Of a stretch of 64,000 bases of DNA, positions 53,987-63,693 are shown piece by piece. The first letter of the stretch is position 1. Every line of letters starts with the position of its first letter. A program made the position numbers and the translations under genes. The notes beneath the pieces are model-generated. The model was not told the origin of the DNA and did no database searches. It saw only the letters and a program-made list of their open reading frames with translations. This stretch comes from Propylenella binzhouense (GTDB lineage Bacteria > Pseudomonadota > Alphaproteobacteria > Rhizobiales > Afifellaceae): NCBI RefSeq assembly GCF_009866965.1, contig NZ_SPKJ01000001.1:1-64000 (forward strand), read 5' to 3'.

Positions 53987-54237
53987 CGAATATCCTCCAT
54001 TCTTGCAGGTTGCCCGGCGAAGTAACTCGCCGGACCGCGGGAAACCGGCCGCAACGCTCCCTGCTTGTCTATCTCTTCCATTCACCCGATCCAACGCGGC
54101 ACTTGCGCCCCATCGATCAGGCAAGGCGGGCCGATGGCGGCGGCCAGCATATTCCTTATTCGCGAACATCCATGCCTTATCCGAGGCACTGAACAGACTG
54201 AGGACCGCAAGCGCTCCGGCTGAACGGCGATGTCATC

Positions 54238-56469
54238 TCAGGTCTCCTTATCGGGATTGAAGGCCAGCAGACGCAGCGCGTTGAGCGTGACGAGAACCGT
54301 GGCGCCTGTATCGGCAAGGATCGCGAGCCAGAGCCCGGTCACGCCCAGCACGGTCGTGACAAGGAACACCCCCTTGAGGCCGAGCGCGATCGCCACGTTC
54401 TGGCGGATGTTTGCCATGGCCGCGCGGGAAAGCCGGATCGTCCCGGCAACGTCCGTCACCCGGTTGCGCAGTAGCGCCGCATCGGCGGTCTCGAGCGCCA
54501 CGTCGGTGCCCGAGCCCATGGCGACCCCGACATGGGCCGAGGCCAGCGCGGGGGCGTCGTTGATCCCGTCGCCCACCATCATCACGCGGCCGCCCGCCGT
54601 CATCTCGCGGATGGCCGCGACCTTGTCTTCCGGCATCAACTCGGCGCGGTGATCCATGCCGAGGGCCTGCGAGATCGCCGCGGCGGTGCGGGCGTTGTCG
54701 CCGGTCAGCATCACCGCGCCAATGCCAAGCGCCTTCAGCTGGCGCACCGCGTCGCCTGCGTCCGGGCGAGGCTCGTCCCGCAGCGCAAGAAGCCCGACCA
54801 GTCGATCGGACCGGAAGACCGCCACGATGGTCTTGCCCTCGTCCTCAAGCGTCGCTGCGGTCTGGCGCGCGGCGTCGTCGAGAACGCCCGTCGCCTCGGC
54901 AAAGCGCGGCGAGCCAACCCATGCAAGGCCGTCGCCGACCATCGCTTCGGCGCCCTTGCCGGGCAGTGCGCGGGCGCCGGATGCGGGCAGGGTCGCGACA
55001 CCGTCGGCCTCGGCGCGGGACAGGATCGCCTCGGCCAGGGGATGGCTGGAGCCCGCCTCGATCCCTGCGGCGAGGGACAGAACCTCCGCCTCCGATCCGC
55101 CGATCGGCACGATGTCGGTGATCCGGGGGCGTCCAAGGGTCAGCGTGCCGGTCTTGTCGAAGGCTACCTGCGTGGTTCGGGCCGCGGCTTCTATCACCGC
55201 GCCGCCCTTCATCAAAAGCCCGCGCCGTGCTCCCGCGGACAATGCCGAGGCGATGGACGCCGGAACCGAGATGACCAGTGCGCAGGGACAGCCGATCAGC
55301 AAAAGCGCCAGCGCGCGGTACACCCACGTGTCCCAAGCCTGGGCGAATGCCAGCGGCGGCACGATAGCCACCATGAGGGCGAGGCCCACCACGGCGGGCA
55401 TGTAGATGCGGCTGAACCGGTCGATGAACCGCTCGGTCGGGGCGCGGGCGCTTTCCGCTTCCTCGACCAGACGGATGATGCGGGCGATCGTGTTGTCCTC
55501 GGCCGCCTTCGTCACCCGCACGCGCAAGGCGGCTTCGGTGTTGATCGAGCCTGCGAACACAGGCTGGCCGGGTTCCTTCAGGTTGGGCACGCTTTCGCCC
55601 GTGACCGGGCTTTCGTCCACGCCCGAGACGCCCTCGATCACCTCGCCATCGGCGGGCACCCGGTCGCCCGGCCGCACCAGAACCGTCTGACCGATCTTCA
55701 GGTTTTCAGCGGGCACCTCGCGCGTCTTGCCGGAAACCTCCAAAAAGGCCGTCTTGGGAACCAGCCGGGCCAGCGCCCTGATCCCGTCGCGAGCCTTGTC
55801 CGCCGCGACCCCTTCCAGCACTTCGCCTACCGCGAACAGGAAGACCACCAGCGCCGCTTCCTCGGCGGCGCCGATGACCAGCGCGCCGGTGGCCGCGATG
55901 GTCATCAGCATCTCGATGGTGAAGGGCATGCCCGCGCGTGCCGCGGTGATGGCGCGACGGGCGATCGGTGCGACACCGATCAGCGTCGCCAGGATAAAGG
56001 CCCAGTTCGCGATCCCGCCCGAGGCCAGAAGCTTCACCGCCCAGGCGGCGACCAGCAGGGCGCCGGCGCCGATCACCAGACGGCCCTTGCCGGTCGTGTA
56101 CCAGGACAAGTCGCTTGCTGTACGCCCTTCGGCAGAAGCCGGCGTGCCTTGCGCAGTGTCCGGTGCAAGCGCGGCGTCGCCAGTCGCGCCTGCAGAAAAG
56201 GCGCCATCGGGCAGAACAAAGCCCTTGCGCGGGGCGGCGCTGCCCTTCGGCGCGATGCCGAACCCCAGCTTCTTCACCGCGGCCTCGACGTGATCGCGGG
56301 AGGTCTGATCCTCATCGAGCGTAAGCCGTAGCCGCTCGGCCATCAGCGCCACGTCGACATCCGCTACCCCCGGCAGACGCTCGAGCGCGCCCCGGACCTT
56401 GCCGGCGCAGGAACCGCAGTCCATGCCGGTGACCCTCCATTCACAGCTTGTCGCATTGCGCGTCGTCAT
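54238..56469 (-). CDS. cadA: Zn/Cd/Pb-exporting P1B-type ATPase (CadA/ZntA)
   Basis: An inner-membrane metal pump of 743 residues. N-terminal HMA domain with GMDCGSCAGKV, eight membrane helices with the CPC metal site (IGCPCALVISVPASIASALS), phosphorylation motif [12 protein letters not shown] motif SSHPLAEAIL, and the late-helix LWLAILADTGATVLVTLNAL with the acidic D typical of Zn/Cd/Pb pumps. The start ATG at 56469 replaces an over-extended frame running through the divergent MerR gene. Controlled by the MerR-type promoter at 56519-56549. Confidence 0.94.
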   Translation of the reverse strand: MTTRNATSCEWRVTGMDCGSCAGKVRGALERLPGVADVDVALMAERLRLTLDEDQTSRDHVEAAVKKLGFGIAPKGSAAPRKGFVLPDGAFSAGATGDAALAPDTAQGTPASAEGRTASDLSWYTTGKGRLVIGAGALLVAAWAVKLLASGGIANWAFILATLIGVAPIARRAITAARAGMPFTIEMLMTIAATGALVIGAAEEAALVVFLFAVGEVLEGVAADKARDGIRALARLVPKTAFLEVSGKTREVPAENLKIGQTVLVRPGDRVPADGEVIEGVSGVDESPVTGESVPNLKEPGQPVFAGSINTEAALRVRVTKAAEDNTIARIIRLVEEAESARAPTERFIDRFSRIYMPAVVGLALMVAIVPPLAFAQAWDTWVYRALALLLIGCPCALVISVPASIASALSAGARRGLLMKGGAVIEAAARTTQVAFDKTGTLTLGRPRITDIVPIGGSEAEVLSLAAGIEAGSSHPLAEAILSRAEADGVATLPASGARALPGKGAEAMVGDGLAWVGSPRFAEATGVLDDAARQTAATLEDEGKTIVAVFRSDRLVGLLALRDEPRPDAGDAVRQLKALGIGAVMLTGDNARTAAAISQALGMDHRAELMPEDKVAAIREMTAGGRVMMVGDGINDAPALASAHVGVAMGSGTDVALETADAALLRNRVTDVAGTIRLSRAAMANIRQNVAIALGLKGVFLVTTVLGVTGLWLAILADTGATVLVTLNALRLLAFNPDKET

Positions 56470-56518
56470 CGTGCTTTCCCGTCCCGCCAAACGTGGCGAT
56501 TGTGTCCATCGGATCTGT

Positions 56519-56549
56519 AACCTAATGTCTCTAGCAACTATAGCTTCAA
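56519..56549 (-). promoter_or_regulatory. MerR-type promoter of the metal ATPase
   Basis: On the minus strand TTGAAG (-35) and TAGGTT (-10) are separated by 19 bases, the long spacer of MerR-controlled promoters. The spacer contains the dyad CTATAGTTGCTAGAG (56529-56543), close to ZntR/CadR/PbrR operators. It points at the ATPase gene, opposite to the regulator gene. Confidence 0.85.
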
Positions 56550-56559
56550 GGGGCATTCG

Positions 56560-57015
56560 ATGCTGACCATCGGGAAACTGGGCGAAGCGGCGGGCGTCAA
56601 GGTTCCCACCATTCGCTATTACGAGCAGATAGGGCTTCTGCCCGAACCCGAACGCAGCGCCGGGAACCAGCGGCTCTACGGGTCCAAGGCGCTCGACCGG
56701 CTGGCGTTCATCCGCCACGCCCGCGATCTCGGATTTCCGCTCGAGGCGATCCGCGACCTGCTCAGCCTCTCCGACAAGCCAGACCAGTCTTGCGCCGCTG
56801 CGGACATCATCGCAAAGGAGCAGCTTGAAGCCGTGAAGGCCCGGATTGCACGGCTGACAGCTCTCAAGGCCGAGCTGGAACGGATGATCACGCAATGCGC
56901 CCAAGGGACGATCGCGGATTGCCGGGTAATCGAGGTGTTGAGCGACCATGCGCTGTGCGCCGATGACCATCGCCCCAAGCCTGGGGCGGGCGCGGAGTCG
57001 GGGGCGACCACATGA
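56560..57015 (+). CDS. MerR-family metal sensor (CadR/PbrR/ZntR-like)
   Basis: A 151-residue activator: N-terminal MerR helix-turn-helix ([40 protein letters not shown]), dimer helix and metal-site cysteines at [19 protein letters not shown], the [19 protein letters not shown] loop and ALCADDH tail. The three Cys fit Cd/Pb/Zn sensing. It is divergent from the ATPase and followed by ynfA with a 4-base overlap. Confidence 0.92.
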   Translation: MLTIGKLGEAAGVKVPTIRYYEQIGLLPEPERSAGNQRLYGSKALDRLAFIRHARDLGFPLEAIRDLLSLSDKPDQSCAAADIIAKEQLEAVKARIARLTALKAELERMITQCAQGTIADCRVIEVLSDHALCADDHRPKPGAGAESGATT

Positions 57016-57347
57016 CCGCGATCCCGACCTTTGCGATCTATGCCGCCGCGGCGCTGGCCGAAATTGCCGGATGCTTCGCCGTCTGGGCGTGGCTGCGGCT
57101 CGGGGCCTCGGCGCTGTGGCTGCTGCCCGGCCTTGTCTCGCTATTCAGCTTTGCCTGGCTTCTGACGCTCGCCCCGTCCGACTTCGCCGGTCGTGCCTTC
57201 GCGGCTTATGGCGGAGTCTACATCGCTGCCTCTCTGGTCTGGCTCTGGGCGGTCGAGGGCCAACGGCCCCATACCTGGGACGCCGCTGGTGCGGCTCTCT
57301 GTCTCCTCGGCGCCGGCATCATCCTGCTCGCGCCACGCGCCGCCTGA
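57012..57347 (+). CDS. YnfA/UPF0060 family membrane protein
   Basis: A 111-residue protein with four membrane helices ([80 protein letters not shown]), the YnfA (small-multidrug-resistance-like) family. Translationally coupled to the MerR gene (ATGA), so possibly metal-induced or co-regulated. Confidence 0.92.
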   Translation: MTAIPTFAIYAAAALAEIAGCFAVWAWLRLGASALWLLPGLVSLFSFAWLLTLAPSDFAGRAFAAYGGVYIAASLVWLWAVEGQRPHTWDAAGAALCLLGAGIILLAPRAA

Positions 57348-57359
57348 AAGGGTCACGTC

Positions 57360-58679
57360 ATGCTCCGACTGTTCGCCAATCGCGCCTATCGCCACCTGTT
57401 CGCGGCGCAGGTCGTGGCGCTGCTGGGAACCGGCCTTGCCACGGTGGCGCTTGGCCTTCTGGCCTACGATCTGGCGGGGGCGGACGCAGGGCTGGTGCTG
57501 GGGACGGCCCTCGCGATCAAGATGGTGGCCTATGTGGTGCTGGCCCCGATCGCTGCGGCCTTTGCTGAACGTCTGCCGCGACGCGCCATGCTGGTCACGC
57601 TCGATCTGACCCGCGCCGGGGTCGCACTGGCCTTGCCCTTCGTGACCGAGGTCTGGCAGGTCTATGTGCTGATCTTCCTGTTGCAGGCGGCATCGGCCGG
57701 CTTCACGCCGACATTCCAGGCCACGGTACCGGACATTCTGCCCGACGAACGGGACTACACCCGGGCCCTGTCGCTGTCGCGGCTGGCGTACGATCTGGAG
57801 AACCTGGTCTCGCCGATGCTGGCGGCGGCTTTGCTGACGGTGGTGAGCTTTTCCGCGCTGTTCGGCGGCACGGTGCTCGGATTTCTCGCCTCGGCGGCGC
57901 TGGTGGTCTCGGTCGTGCTGCCCAGCCCGAAGCCGGGGTTCCCGCGCGGGATATGGGACCGCACGACGCGCGGTATCCGGCTCTACCTGGCGACGCCACG
58001 GCTGCGCGGGCTTCTGGCGCTTAATCTTGCCGTTGCCGCTGCCGGGGCCATGGTGATCGTGAACACGGTGGTGATCGTGCAGGCCGGTCTAGGCCTTGGG
58101 CAGTCGCAGGTGGCCCTGGCGCTGGCGGCCTTCGGGGGCGGGTCGATGCTGGCGGCGCTGCTCCTGCCGCACCTGCTCGACCGCGTGTCCGACCGTCCGG
58201 TGATGCTGGCGGGGGCTGCGGTGCTGGCGGAGGGACTGATCGCCGGGCCATTCCTGACAACGGCCGGGCTTCCCGCATTGATGGCGCTGTGGGTCACACT
58301 GGGTCTTGGCTATTCCGTCGTGCAGACTCCCTCAGGTCGGCTCTTGCGCCGTTCGGTCTTGCCGGAGGACCGCCCGGCGGTGTTTGCCGCGCAGTTCGCA
58401 CTGTCGCATGGCTGCTGGCTGATCACCTACCCGTTGGCGGGCTGGCTCGGCGCGCGTGTGGGCATGGGGCCGACATTCGCCGTGCTGGCGCTGATCGCGG
58501 CCGCTTCGGTCGCGCTGGCCCTGGCGGTCTGGCCTGCGGCGGAAGAAGAACCCATACCGCATCGCCACGACGACCTTCCGCCCGACCATCCGCATTTGCG
58601 CGACGGGAGTGTCGCTCGGGGCCACGCCCATCCCGCCATCGTCGACGATTTGCATCCGCAGTGGTCGCGGCTGGCCTGA
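57360..58679 (+). CDS. MFS transporter with His-rich C-terminal tail
   Basis: A 439-residue major facilitator with about 12 membrane segments (FAAQVVALLGTGLATVALGL, VYVLIFLLQAASAGFTPTFQ and others) of the MFS_3/efflux kind. The C-terminal cytoplasmic tail is rich in His and Asp (HRHDD, DHPH, GHAHP), suggesting metal binding. Follows ynfA by 12 bases in the same operon; metal efflux is likely but not proved. Confidence 0.88.
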   Translation: MLRLFANRAYRHLFAAQVVALLGTGLATVALGLLAYDLAGADAGLVLGTALAIKMVAYVVLAPIAAAFAERLPRRAMLVTLDLTRAGVALALPFVTEVWQVYVLIFLLQAASAGFTPTFQATVPDILPDERDYTRALSLSRLAYDLENLVSPMLAAALLTVVSFSALFGGTVLGFLASAALVVSVVLPSPKPGFPRGIWDRTTRGIRLYLATPRLRGLLALNLAVAAAGAMVIVNTVVIVQAGLGLGQSQVALALAAFGGGSMLAALLLPHLLDRVSDRPVMLAGAAVLAEGLIAGPFLTTAGLPALMALWVTLGLGYSVVQTPSGRLLRRSVLPEDRPAVFAAQFALSHGCWLITYPLAGWLGARVGMGPTFAVLALIAAASVALALAVWPAAEEEPIPHRHDDLPPDHPHLRDGSVARGHAHPAIVDDLHPQWSRLA

Positions 58680-58722
58680 CCACCCGGTCCTGGAAAGCCG
58701 GGCAGAGGACTCGTCGGATGAA

Positions 58723-59337
58723 TCAGGCCTTCCTGAACAGGCCGAAATGGAACCGCTGCACGCTGTTCCAGGGCGTGTGGTGATCGTGAAGCAGCGACTT
58801 GATCAGCCGGTAACCCGGACCCAGCCGTTCCGCGAGTAGAGCGGCGTCATAGCGGGCAACCGGCAGGCCGCTGCACCTTTCCGGGCCATCCGGCGCGAAG
58901 GTGCCGATGATGGCATGGCCGCCGGGGACAAGGGCACGGTCCATGACACGCAGATAGGCCTCCTGATCGGCAGCGTTGGTCAGGAAATGGAACGCGGCCC
59001 GGTCATGCCAGACATCGAAGGGCCCGGACGGTTGCCAGTCGAGGACGTTCGCCACAACCCATTCGACGGGCGCATCGTTGGGCAGCCGGGCGCGGGCCTT
59101 CGCCAGCCCGGTGTCCGACAGGTCGAGCGCAGTGATCCGGTGGAATCCCTGTTCCAGCAGGCAATCCACCAGCCGCGACGCCCCCGCGCCGACATCGACG
59201 ATGGCGGCGTCGCTGGTTGCCCCGGTCGCGGCGATCAGGTCGAGCGAGACCTGCGGGCGCTCCTCGAACCAGCTCGTCTCGGTCTCCTTCTTGCTTTGAT
59301 AGACGCCTTCCCAGCGGTTCGGGTCTTCAGCCATCAT
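58723..59337 (-). CDS. Class I SAM-dependent methyltransferase
   Basis: A 204-residue methyltransferase with motif I AIVDVGAGASRLVDCLLEQG, acidic motif ITALDLSD and the VEWVVANVLDWQPSGPFDVW post-motif. Similar to TehB/thiopurine-type enzymes often linked to metalloid resistance; substrate not determined. It is transcribed with copA (8 bases apart). Confidence 0.88.
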   Translation of the reverse strand: MMAEDPNRWEGVYQSKKETETSWFEERPQVSLDLIAATGATSDAAIVDVGAGASRLVDCLLEQGFHRITALDLSDTGLAKARARLPNDAPVEWVVANVLDWQPSGPFDVWHDRAAFHFLTNAADQEAYLRVMDRALVPGGHAIIGTFAPDGPERCSGLPVARYDAALLAERLGPGYRLIKSLLHDHHTPWNSVQRFHFGLFRKA

Positions 59338-59344
59338 CGCCCCC

Positions 59345-61678
59345 TCACAGATCGACCCGCCGAAGCCGCAGCGCGTTCGTGATCACCGACACCGACGACA
59401 GGCTCATGGCCGCCGCGGCGATCATTGGTGAGAGCAGAAGGCCGGTGACGGGGTAAAGCAGCCCGGCCGCGATGGGGACGCCAAGGGCGTTGTATGCGAA
59501 GGCGAAGAACAGGTTCTGCTTGATGTTGCGCAGCGTGGCGCGGGCCAGCTTGCGCGCCCGGACGATACCCATCAGATCGCCGCCCAGCAGGGTGATGCCT
59601 GCGCTTTCCATCGCCACATCCGCGCCGGTGCCCATGGCGATGCCGACATCGGCGGCGGCCAATGCGGGGGCGTCGTTTACCCCGTCGCCCGCCATTGCGA
59701 TCTTGTGGCCGTCGCGGCGCAGATGGTCGATCAGGTCCTTCTTTGCCTCGGGCAGGATGCCCGCGCGCACTTCGTCGATCCCCAGCTTGCCCGCGACCGC
59801 CTGTGCCGTGCGCTCGTTGTCGCCGGTCGCCATGATGACGCGCAGCCCTTGGGCATGCAGTTCCCGGATCGCCTGTGCGGTGCTGTCCTTGATCGGGTCG
59901 GCGACTGCCACGATGCCGACGAGCGCGCCGTCGAGAGCGACGAACATCGCCGTCTTGCCCTCGGCGCGCAGAGTATCCGCTTTCGACTCGGCCGTGCCCG
60001 TGTCCAGTCCCATCTCCTGCATCATCGCCGCATTGCCGAGCGCCACCGCGCGTCCGCCGACGCGGCCGCGCACGCCCTTGCCTGTGACGGCGTCGAAGTC
60101 CACGGCCTCCTGACGGGCTGCACCCTGCGTCTCGGCGCCCTCGACGATCGCCTCGGCCAGCGGGTGTTCCGAGCCGCGCTCGAGCGCCGCTGCAAGCGAG
60201 AGCAGGTCCGTCTCGGTCAGGTCTCCAAGCGCTACGGTATCCGTCAGCTTCGGCTTTCCCAGGGTCAGGGTGCCGGTCTTGTCGACGATCAGCGTATCGA
60301 CCGCCGCCATGCGCTCCAGCGCTTCGGCATCCTTGATGAGCACGCCCGCCTGCGCTCCGCGCCCCGCCGCAGTGGTGATCGAGATGGGCGTCGCCAGCCC
60401 CAGCGCGCAGGGACAGGCGATGATCAGTACTGAAACCGCCGAGGCGATGGCGAAGACCAATGCCGGTTCCGGACCGAAGATCATCCAGACAATGAAGGCG
60501 AGGATCGCCACGCCGACCACGGTCGGCACGAACACCGCCGAGACCCGGTCGGCCAGCCCCTGGATCGGCGCACGTGACCGGCGCGCGTTCGACACCATGG
60601 CGACGATCTGCGCCAGCACCGTGTCGGCGCCGACCTTGCCTGCCTCCATCACCAGAGAGCCGTTCTTGTTGATCGTGGCCCCGGTGACCGCGTCGCCCGG
60701 ACCTTTCTCCACCGGCATCGACTCGCCAGTCAGCATGCTTTCATCGAGCGAGGAACGCCCTTCGATCACCGTGCCATCGACCGGCACGGCGTCGCCCGGG
60801 CGCACGCGCAGACGGTCGCCCTCCATGATGTTTTCCAGCGGCGCGTCATATTCCGTGCCGTCGGGCAGGATGCGCCGCGCGGTCTTCGGCGCGAGGTCCA
60901 GCAGCGCGCGGATCGCGTCGCCGGTGCGTTCGCGCGCGCGCAGTTCCAGAACCTGGCCGACGAAGACCAGCGCGACGATCACCACCGCCGCTTCGAAGTA
61001 GGTGCCGACGCCGTGACCCATACGATACTGTTCGGGGAAGAGACCCGGCAGGAACGTCGCGACGATCGAATAGAGATAGGCCGCCCCCACGCCGAGGCTG
61101 ATCAGCGTCCACATGTTGGGGCTGCGGTTCACGATCGACTCCCAGCCGCGCCGGAAAAACGGCAAGGCCGCCCAGAGCACGATCGGTGTAGCCAGCAGGA
61201 ATTCCAGGTAGCTGGCCGTCTGATGCCCGACCCAGTCGCGCACCGGCAGGGCGACCAATTCGCCCATCGTCAGGATGATCAGCGGCACCGCCGCTGCCGC
61301 CGAAATCCACATCCGTCGGGTAAAGTCCGTCAGTTCCTCGCTGGGCTCGTCCGACGGCACCATCGGCTCCAGCGCCATGCCGCAGATGGGGCAGGCTCCC
61401 GGAGCATCCCGCACGATTTCGGGATGCATCGGACAGGTGTACTGGACGTTGGCCGGCGCCGCCTTCTTCCGTCCGCCAGCGCGCCCCGAGGCGTAGAACC
61501 ACGGGTCGACCTTGAACTTCGTCTGGCACTTCTCCGAGCAGAAATGGAAGGTCTCGCCCTGGAACTCCGCATGCCGCCCGTCGGGCTTTGTCGCGACCGC
61601 CATCCCGCAGACGGGATCCTTCGCTGCCTCGGTCCCCGCCGCAATGTCGGGTGTCGCGTGATGATGATCCTGCTCCAT
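59345..61678 (-). CDS. copA: Cu+-exporting P1B-type ATPase with YHS domain (CopA)
   Basis: A 777-residue copper pump. The N-terminus has a YHS domain ([40 protein letters not shown]) and a heavy-metal-binding domain ([27 protein letters not shown]). Then come eight membrane helices with [28 protein letters not shown], and the last helix [16 protein letters not shown] (M-x-x-S-S, Cu+ signature). The usual GMTCxxC HMA domain is replaced by the YHS/HMBD pair. Confidence 0.95.
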   Translation of the reverse strand: MEQDHHHATPDIAAGTEAAKDPVCGMAVATKPDGRHAEFQGETFHFCSEKCQTKFKVDPWFYASGRAGGRKKAAPANVQYTCPMHPEIVRDAPGACPICGMALEPMVPSDEPSEELTDFTRRMWISAAAAVPLIILTMGELVALPVRDWVGHQTASYLEFLLATPIVLWAALPFFRRGWESIVNRSPNMWTLISLGVGAAYLYSIVATFLPGLFPEQYRMGHGVGTYFEAAVVIVALVFVGQVLELRARERTGDAIRALLDLAPKTARRILPDGTEYDAPLENIMEGDRLRVRPGDAVPVDGTVIEGRSSLDESMLTGESMPVEKGPGDAVTGATINKNGSLVMEAGKVGADTVLAQIVAMVSNARRSRAPIQGLADRVSAVFVPTVVGVAILAFIVWMIFGPEPALVFAIASAVSVLIIACPCALGLATPISITTAAGRGAQAGVLIKDAEALERMAAVDTLIVDKTGTLTLGKPKLTDTVALGDLTETDLLSLAAALERGSEHPLAEAIVEGAETQGAARQEAVDFDAVTGKGVRGRVGGRAVALGNAAMMQEMGLDTGTAESKADTLRAEGKTAMFVALDGALVGIVAVADPIKDSTAQAIRELHAQGLRVIMATGDNERTAQAVAGKLGIDEVRAGILPEAKKDLIDHLRRDGHKIAMAGDGVNDAPALAAADVGIAMGTGADVAMESAGITLLGGDLMGIVRARKLARATLRNIKQNLFFAFAYNALGVPIAAGLLYPVTGLLLSPMIAAAAMSLSSVSVITNALRLRRVDL

Positions 61679-61745
61679 GGTCTGCCAGCCTTTCGGTATC
61701 TTGGTTCAGCTTGCGGCCTCCAGCCGTTGGAAGGTCAAGCCTTGT

Positions 61746-63053
61746 TCAGTGATGGTCCTGCGCGCCTTCCCGAACCGGATTGCGCGCGAGGAAAACCCTT
61801 ATGAAGAGGAACACCAGCGCCATGCCGATCATGCCGATCACGACGATGATCGGGTCGGACTGCCACTTCATCCCAGCGAAGGCGGCCAGCACCACCGCGT
61901 CGAGAGCGATCGCCGTCAGCAGCACCCAGCTCTTCGCGCCGATCTCCTCTCGCAGATGCCGGAACACGCCGAAATGGATGATGATGTCCATCACCAAGTA
62001 GAAAAACGCCCCGAGCGAGGCGATCCGGCTGAGGTCGAAGAAGACCGTCAGAAAGCCCGCGATCACCACGGTGTAAACGAGCGTGTGGTCCTTGATCGTG
62101 CCCGGCATCCCGAAATGGCTGTGCGGGATCATCTTCATGTCGGTCAGCATCGCCAGCATCCGCGAGACGGCGAACACACTCGCGATCAGACCCGACGCCG
62201 TGGCCACCAGCGCCAGCGCCACCGTTAGATAGAAGCCTGTCTGACCCAGTGCGGGCCGGGCCGCCTCGGCCAGCGCGTAATCCTTCGCCGCGACGATGCG
62301 GTCGAGCGGCAGGCTGGAGCCGACCGCGAAGGCCACAAGCAGATAGACGACAACGCAGATGGCGATGGACCAGACGATGGCGCGCCCCACGTTGCGGTTC
62401 GGGTCAGTGATCTCGGCGCCGCTGTTGGTGATGGTGGTGAACCCCTTGAAGGCGAGGATCGACAGCGCAACCGAGGCCACGAAGCCACCGGCGCCCAAGT
62501 CTCCGCCAGTAGCTTCGAACGAAAAGCCGCTCGCCCAGAGACCGGCCGTGCCGAACAAGGCGATGCCACCCACCTTCAGCACAGCCATGACGATGGACAG
62601 AAGTCCGACCGACCGGTTGCCCGAGACGTTCACGAGATAGGCGAAGACAATCAGCCCGACGCCCAGAACCGGCACCAGAACGCTGTCCGGATCGCCGCCG
62701 AACGCCCGAAGCGTGTAGGTGCCGAAGGTGCGCGCGACGAGGCTTTCGTTGATGACCATCGACAGCGCCATCAGCAGCGACGCCCCCGCCGCGACCGTCA
62801 CCGGCCCATAGGCCTTCGTCAGGATCATTCCGATGCCGCCTGCCGACGGAAAGGCGTTCGACATCTTGATGTAGGTGTAAGCGCTGAACGCGGTCACGAT
62901 GGCGCCCACGACAAACGACAGCGGGAAGAGCGGACCGGCAAGCTCGGCGATCTGACCTGTCAGCGCGAAGATGCCCGCGGCAATCATCACGCCGGTGCCC
63001 ATGGCCACCGCGCCCGTCAGGGTAATGCTGTTCTTCTTGTAGGTGTCCGCCAT
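61746..63053 (-). CDS. APC-family amino acid permease
   Basis: A 435-residue permease with about 12 membrane segments (LTGAVAMGTGVMIAAGIFAL, GPLFPLSFVVGAIVTAFSAY, FKGFTTITNSGAEITDPNRN). The APC motif GTGVMIAAGIFAL near the start and FKGF/E-I-T-D-P-N are typical. Substrate unknown. It lies 67 bases after copA on the same strand and is the only non-metal transporter of the cluster. Confidence 0.9.
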   Translation of the reverse strand: MADTYKKNSITLTGAVAMGTGVMIAAGIFALTGQIAELAGPLFPLSFVVGAIVTAFSAYTYIKMSNAFPSAGGIGMILTKAYGPVTVAAGASLLMALSMVINESLVARTFGTYTLRAFGGDPDSVLVPVLGVGLIVFAYLVNVSGNRSVGLLSIVMAVLKVGGIALFGTAGLWASGFSFEATGGDLGAGGFVASVALSILAFKGFTTITNSGAEITDPNRNVGRAIVWSIAICVVVYLLVAFAVGSSLPLDRIVAAKDYALAEAARPALGQTGFYLTVALALVATASGLIASVFAVSRMLAMLTDMKMIPHSHFGMPGTIKDHTLVYTVVIAGFLTVFFDLSRIASLGAFFYLVMDIIIHFGVFRHLREEIGAKSWVLLTAIALDAVVLAAFAGMKWQSDPIIVVIGMIGMALVFLFIRVFLARNPVREGAQDHH

Positions 63054-63168
63054 CAGTATTCCTCTTCAGGCTCTTTTCGCAATCCAAACCGCACGAGCGA
63101 CAGTCCCGACCGACGCAGCAGCGTCGGCCGCGGCCTCGGGCTGAAGCAGGATCTGAACGCGCCCGGTG

Positions 63169-63693
63169 TCATGCGGCCGCCTCATCGATGATCTGTGCGC
63201 CAAGGAGGTGGCGACGGGTCAACCAGACCAGGAGCGGAGGAATGACGAGCCATTGCAGAAGCGGACTGAGCCCGGTGCCTAAGGGCGGCACAAGCGGCAT
63301 CAGTTCCGAATAGGTCCAGCGCATGCTGATATTCGTATAGTAATACTCAAACCCGACAGTCAGCAGGATGCCGACAGCGACAAAGATCACGGTTGGAAGA
63401 CGCGTCGGCCGAAGGACCCAGTCCCGTCTGCGCGCCGCCAGAGAGGCAATCCAGAATGCCGTCAGTGCGAACCCGACGTCGCCGAATGTTGCCGATATGC
63501 ACAGCTTGATTGCGTCCCAATGGGGCAGCTCTGCCATGCCGGCATAAGTTGGCACCTGAACGAATTCCCAGACGAAATGCAGCAGGAATGAAAGGAAGAC
63601 GATCGGCAGTTCCGGTGCCCTCCACAGATCGACACGCCGCGCGCGGTTTATTGAAATGGCGCGCCTCGCGGTCATGTTGGAGTGCTGCACCAT
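63169..63693 (-). CDS. Multi-pass membrane protein, unknown
   Basis: A 174-residue protein with four predicted helices (PIVFLSFLLHFVWEFVQVPT, KLCISATFGDVGFALTAFWI, TVIFVAVGILLTVGFEYYYT, LSPLLQWLVIPPLLVWLTRR). HFVWE and the FGDVGF motif suggest a conserved family that I cannot name. Its ATG overlaps the DUF302 stop by one base, so the two are coupled. Confidence 0.78.
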   Translation of the reverse strand: MVQHSNMTARRAISINRARRVDLWRAPELPIVFLSFLLHFVWEFVQVPTYAGMAELPHWDAIKLCISATFGDVGFALTAFWIASLAARRRDWVLRPTRLPTVIFVAVGILLTVGFEYYYTNISMRWTYSELMPLVPPLGTGLSPLLQWLVIPPLLVWLTRRHLLGAQIIDEAAA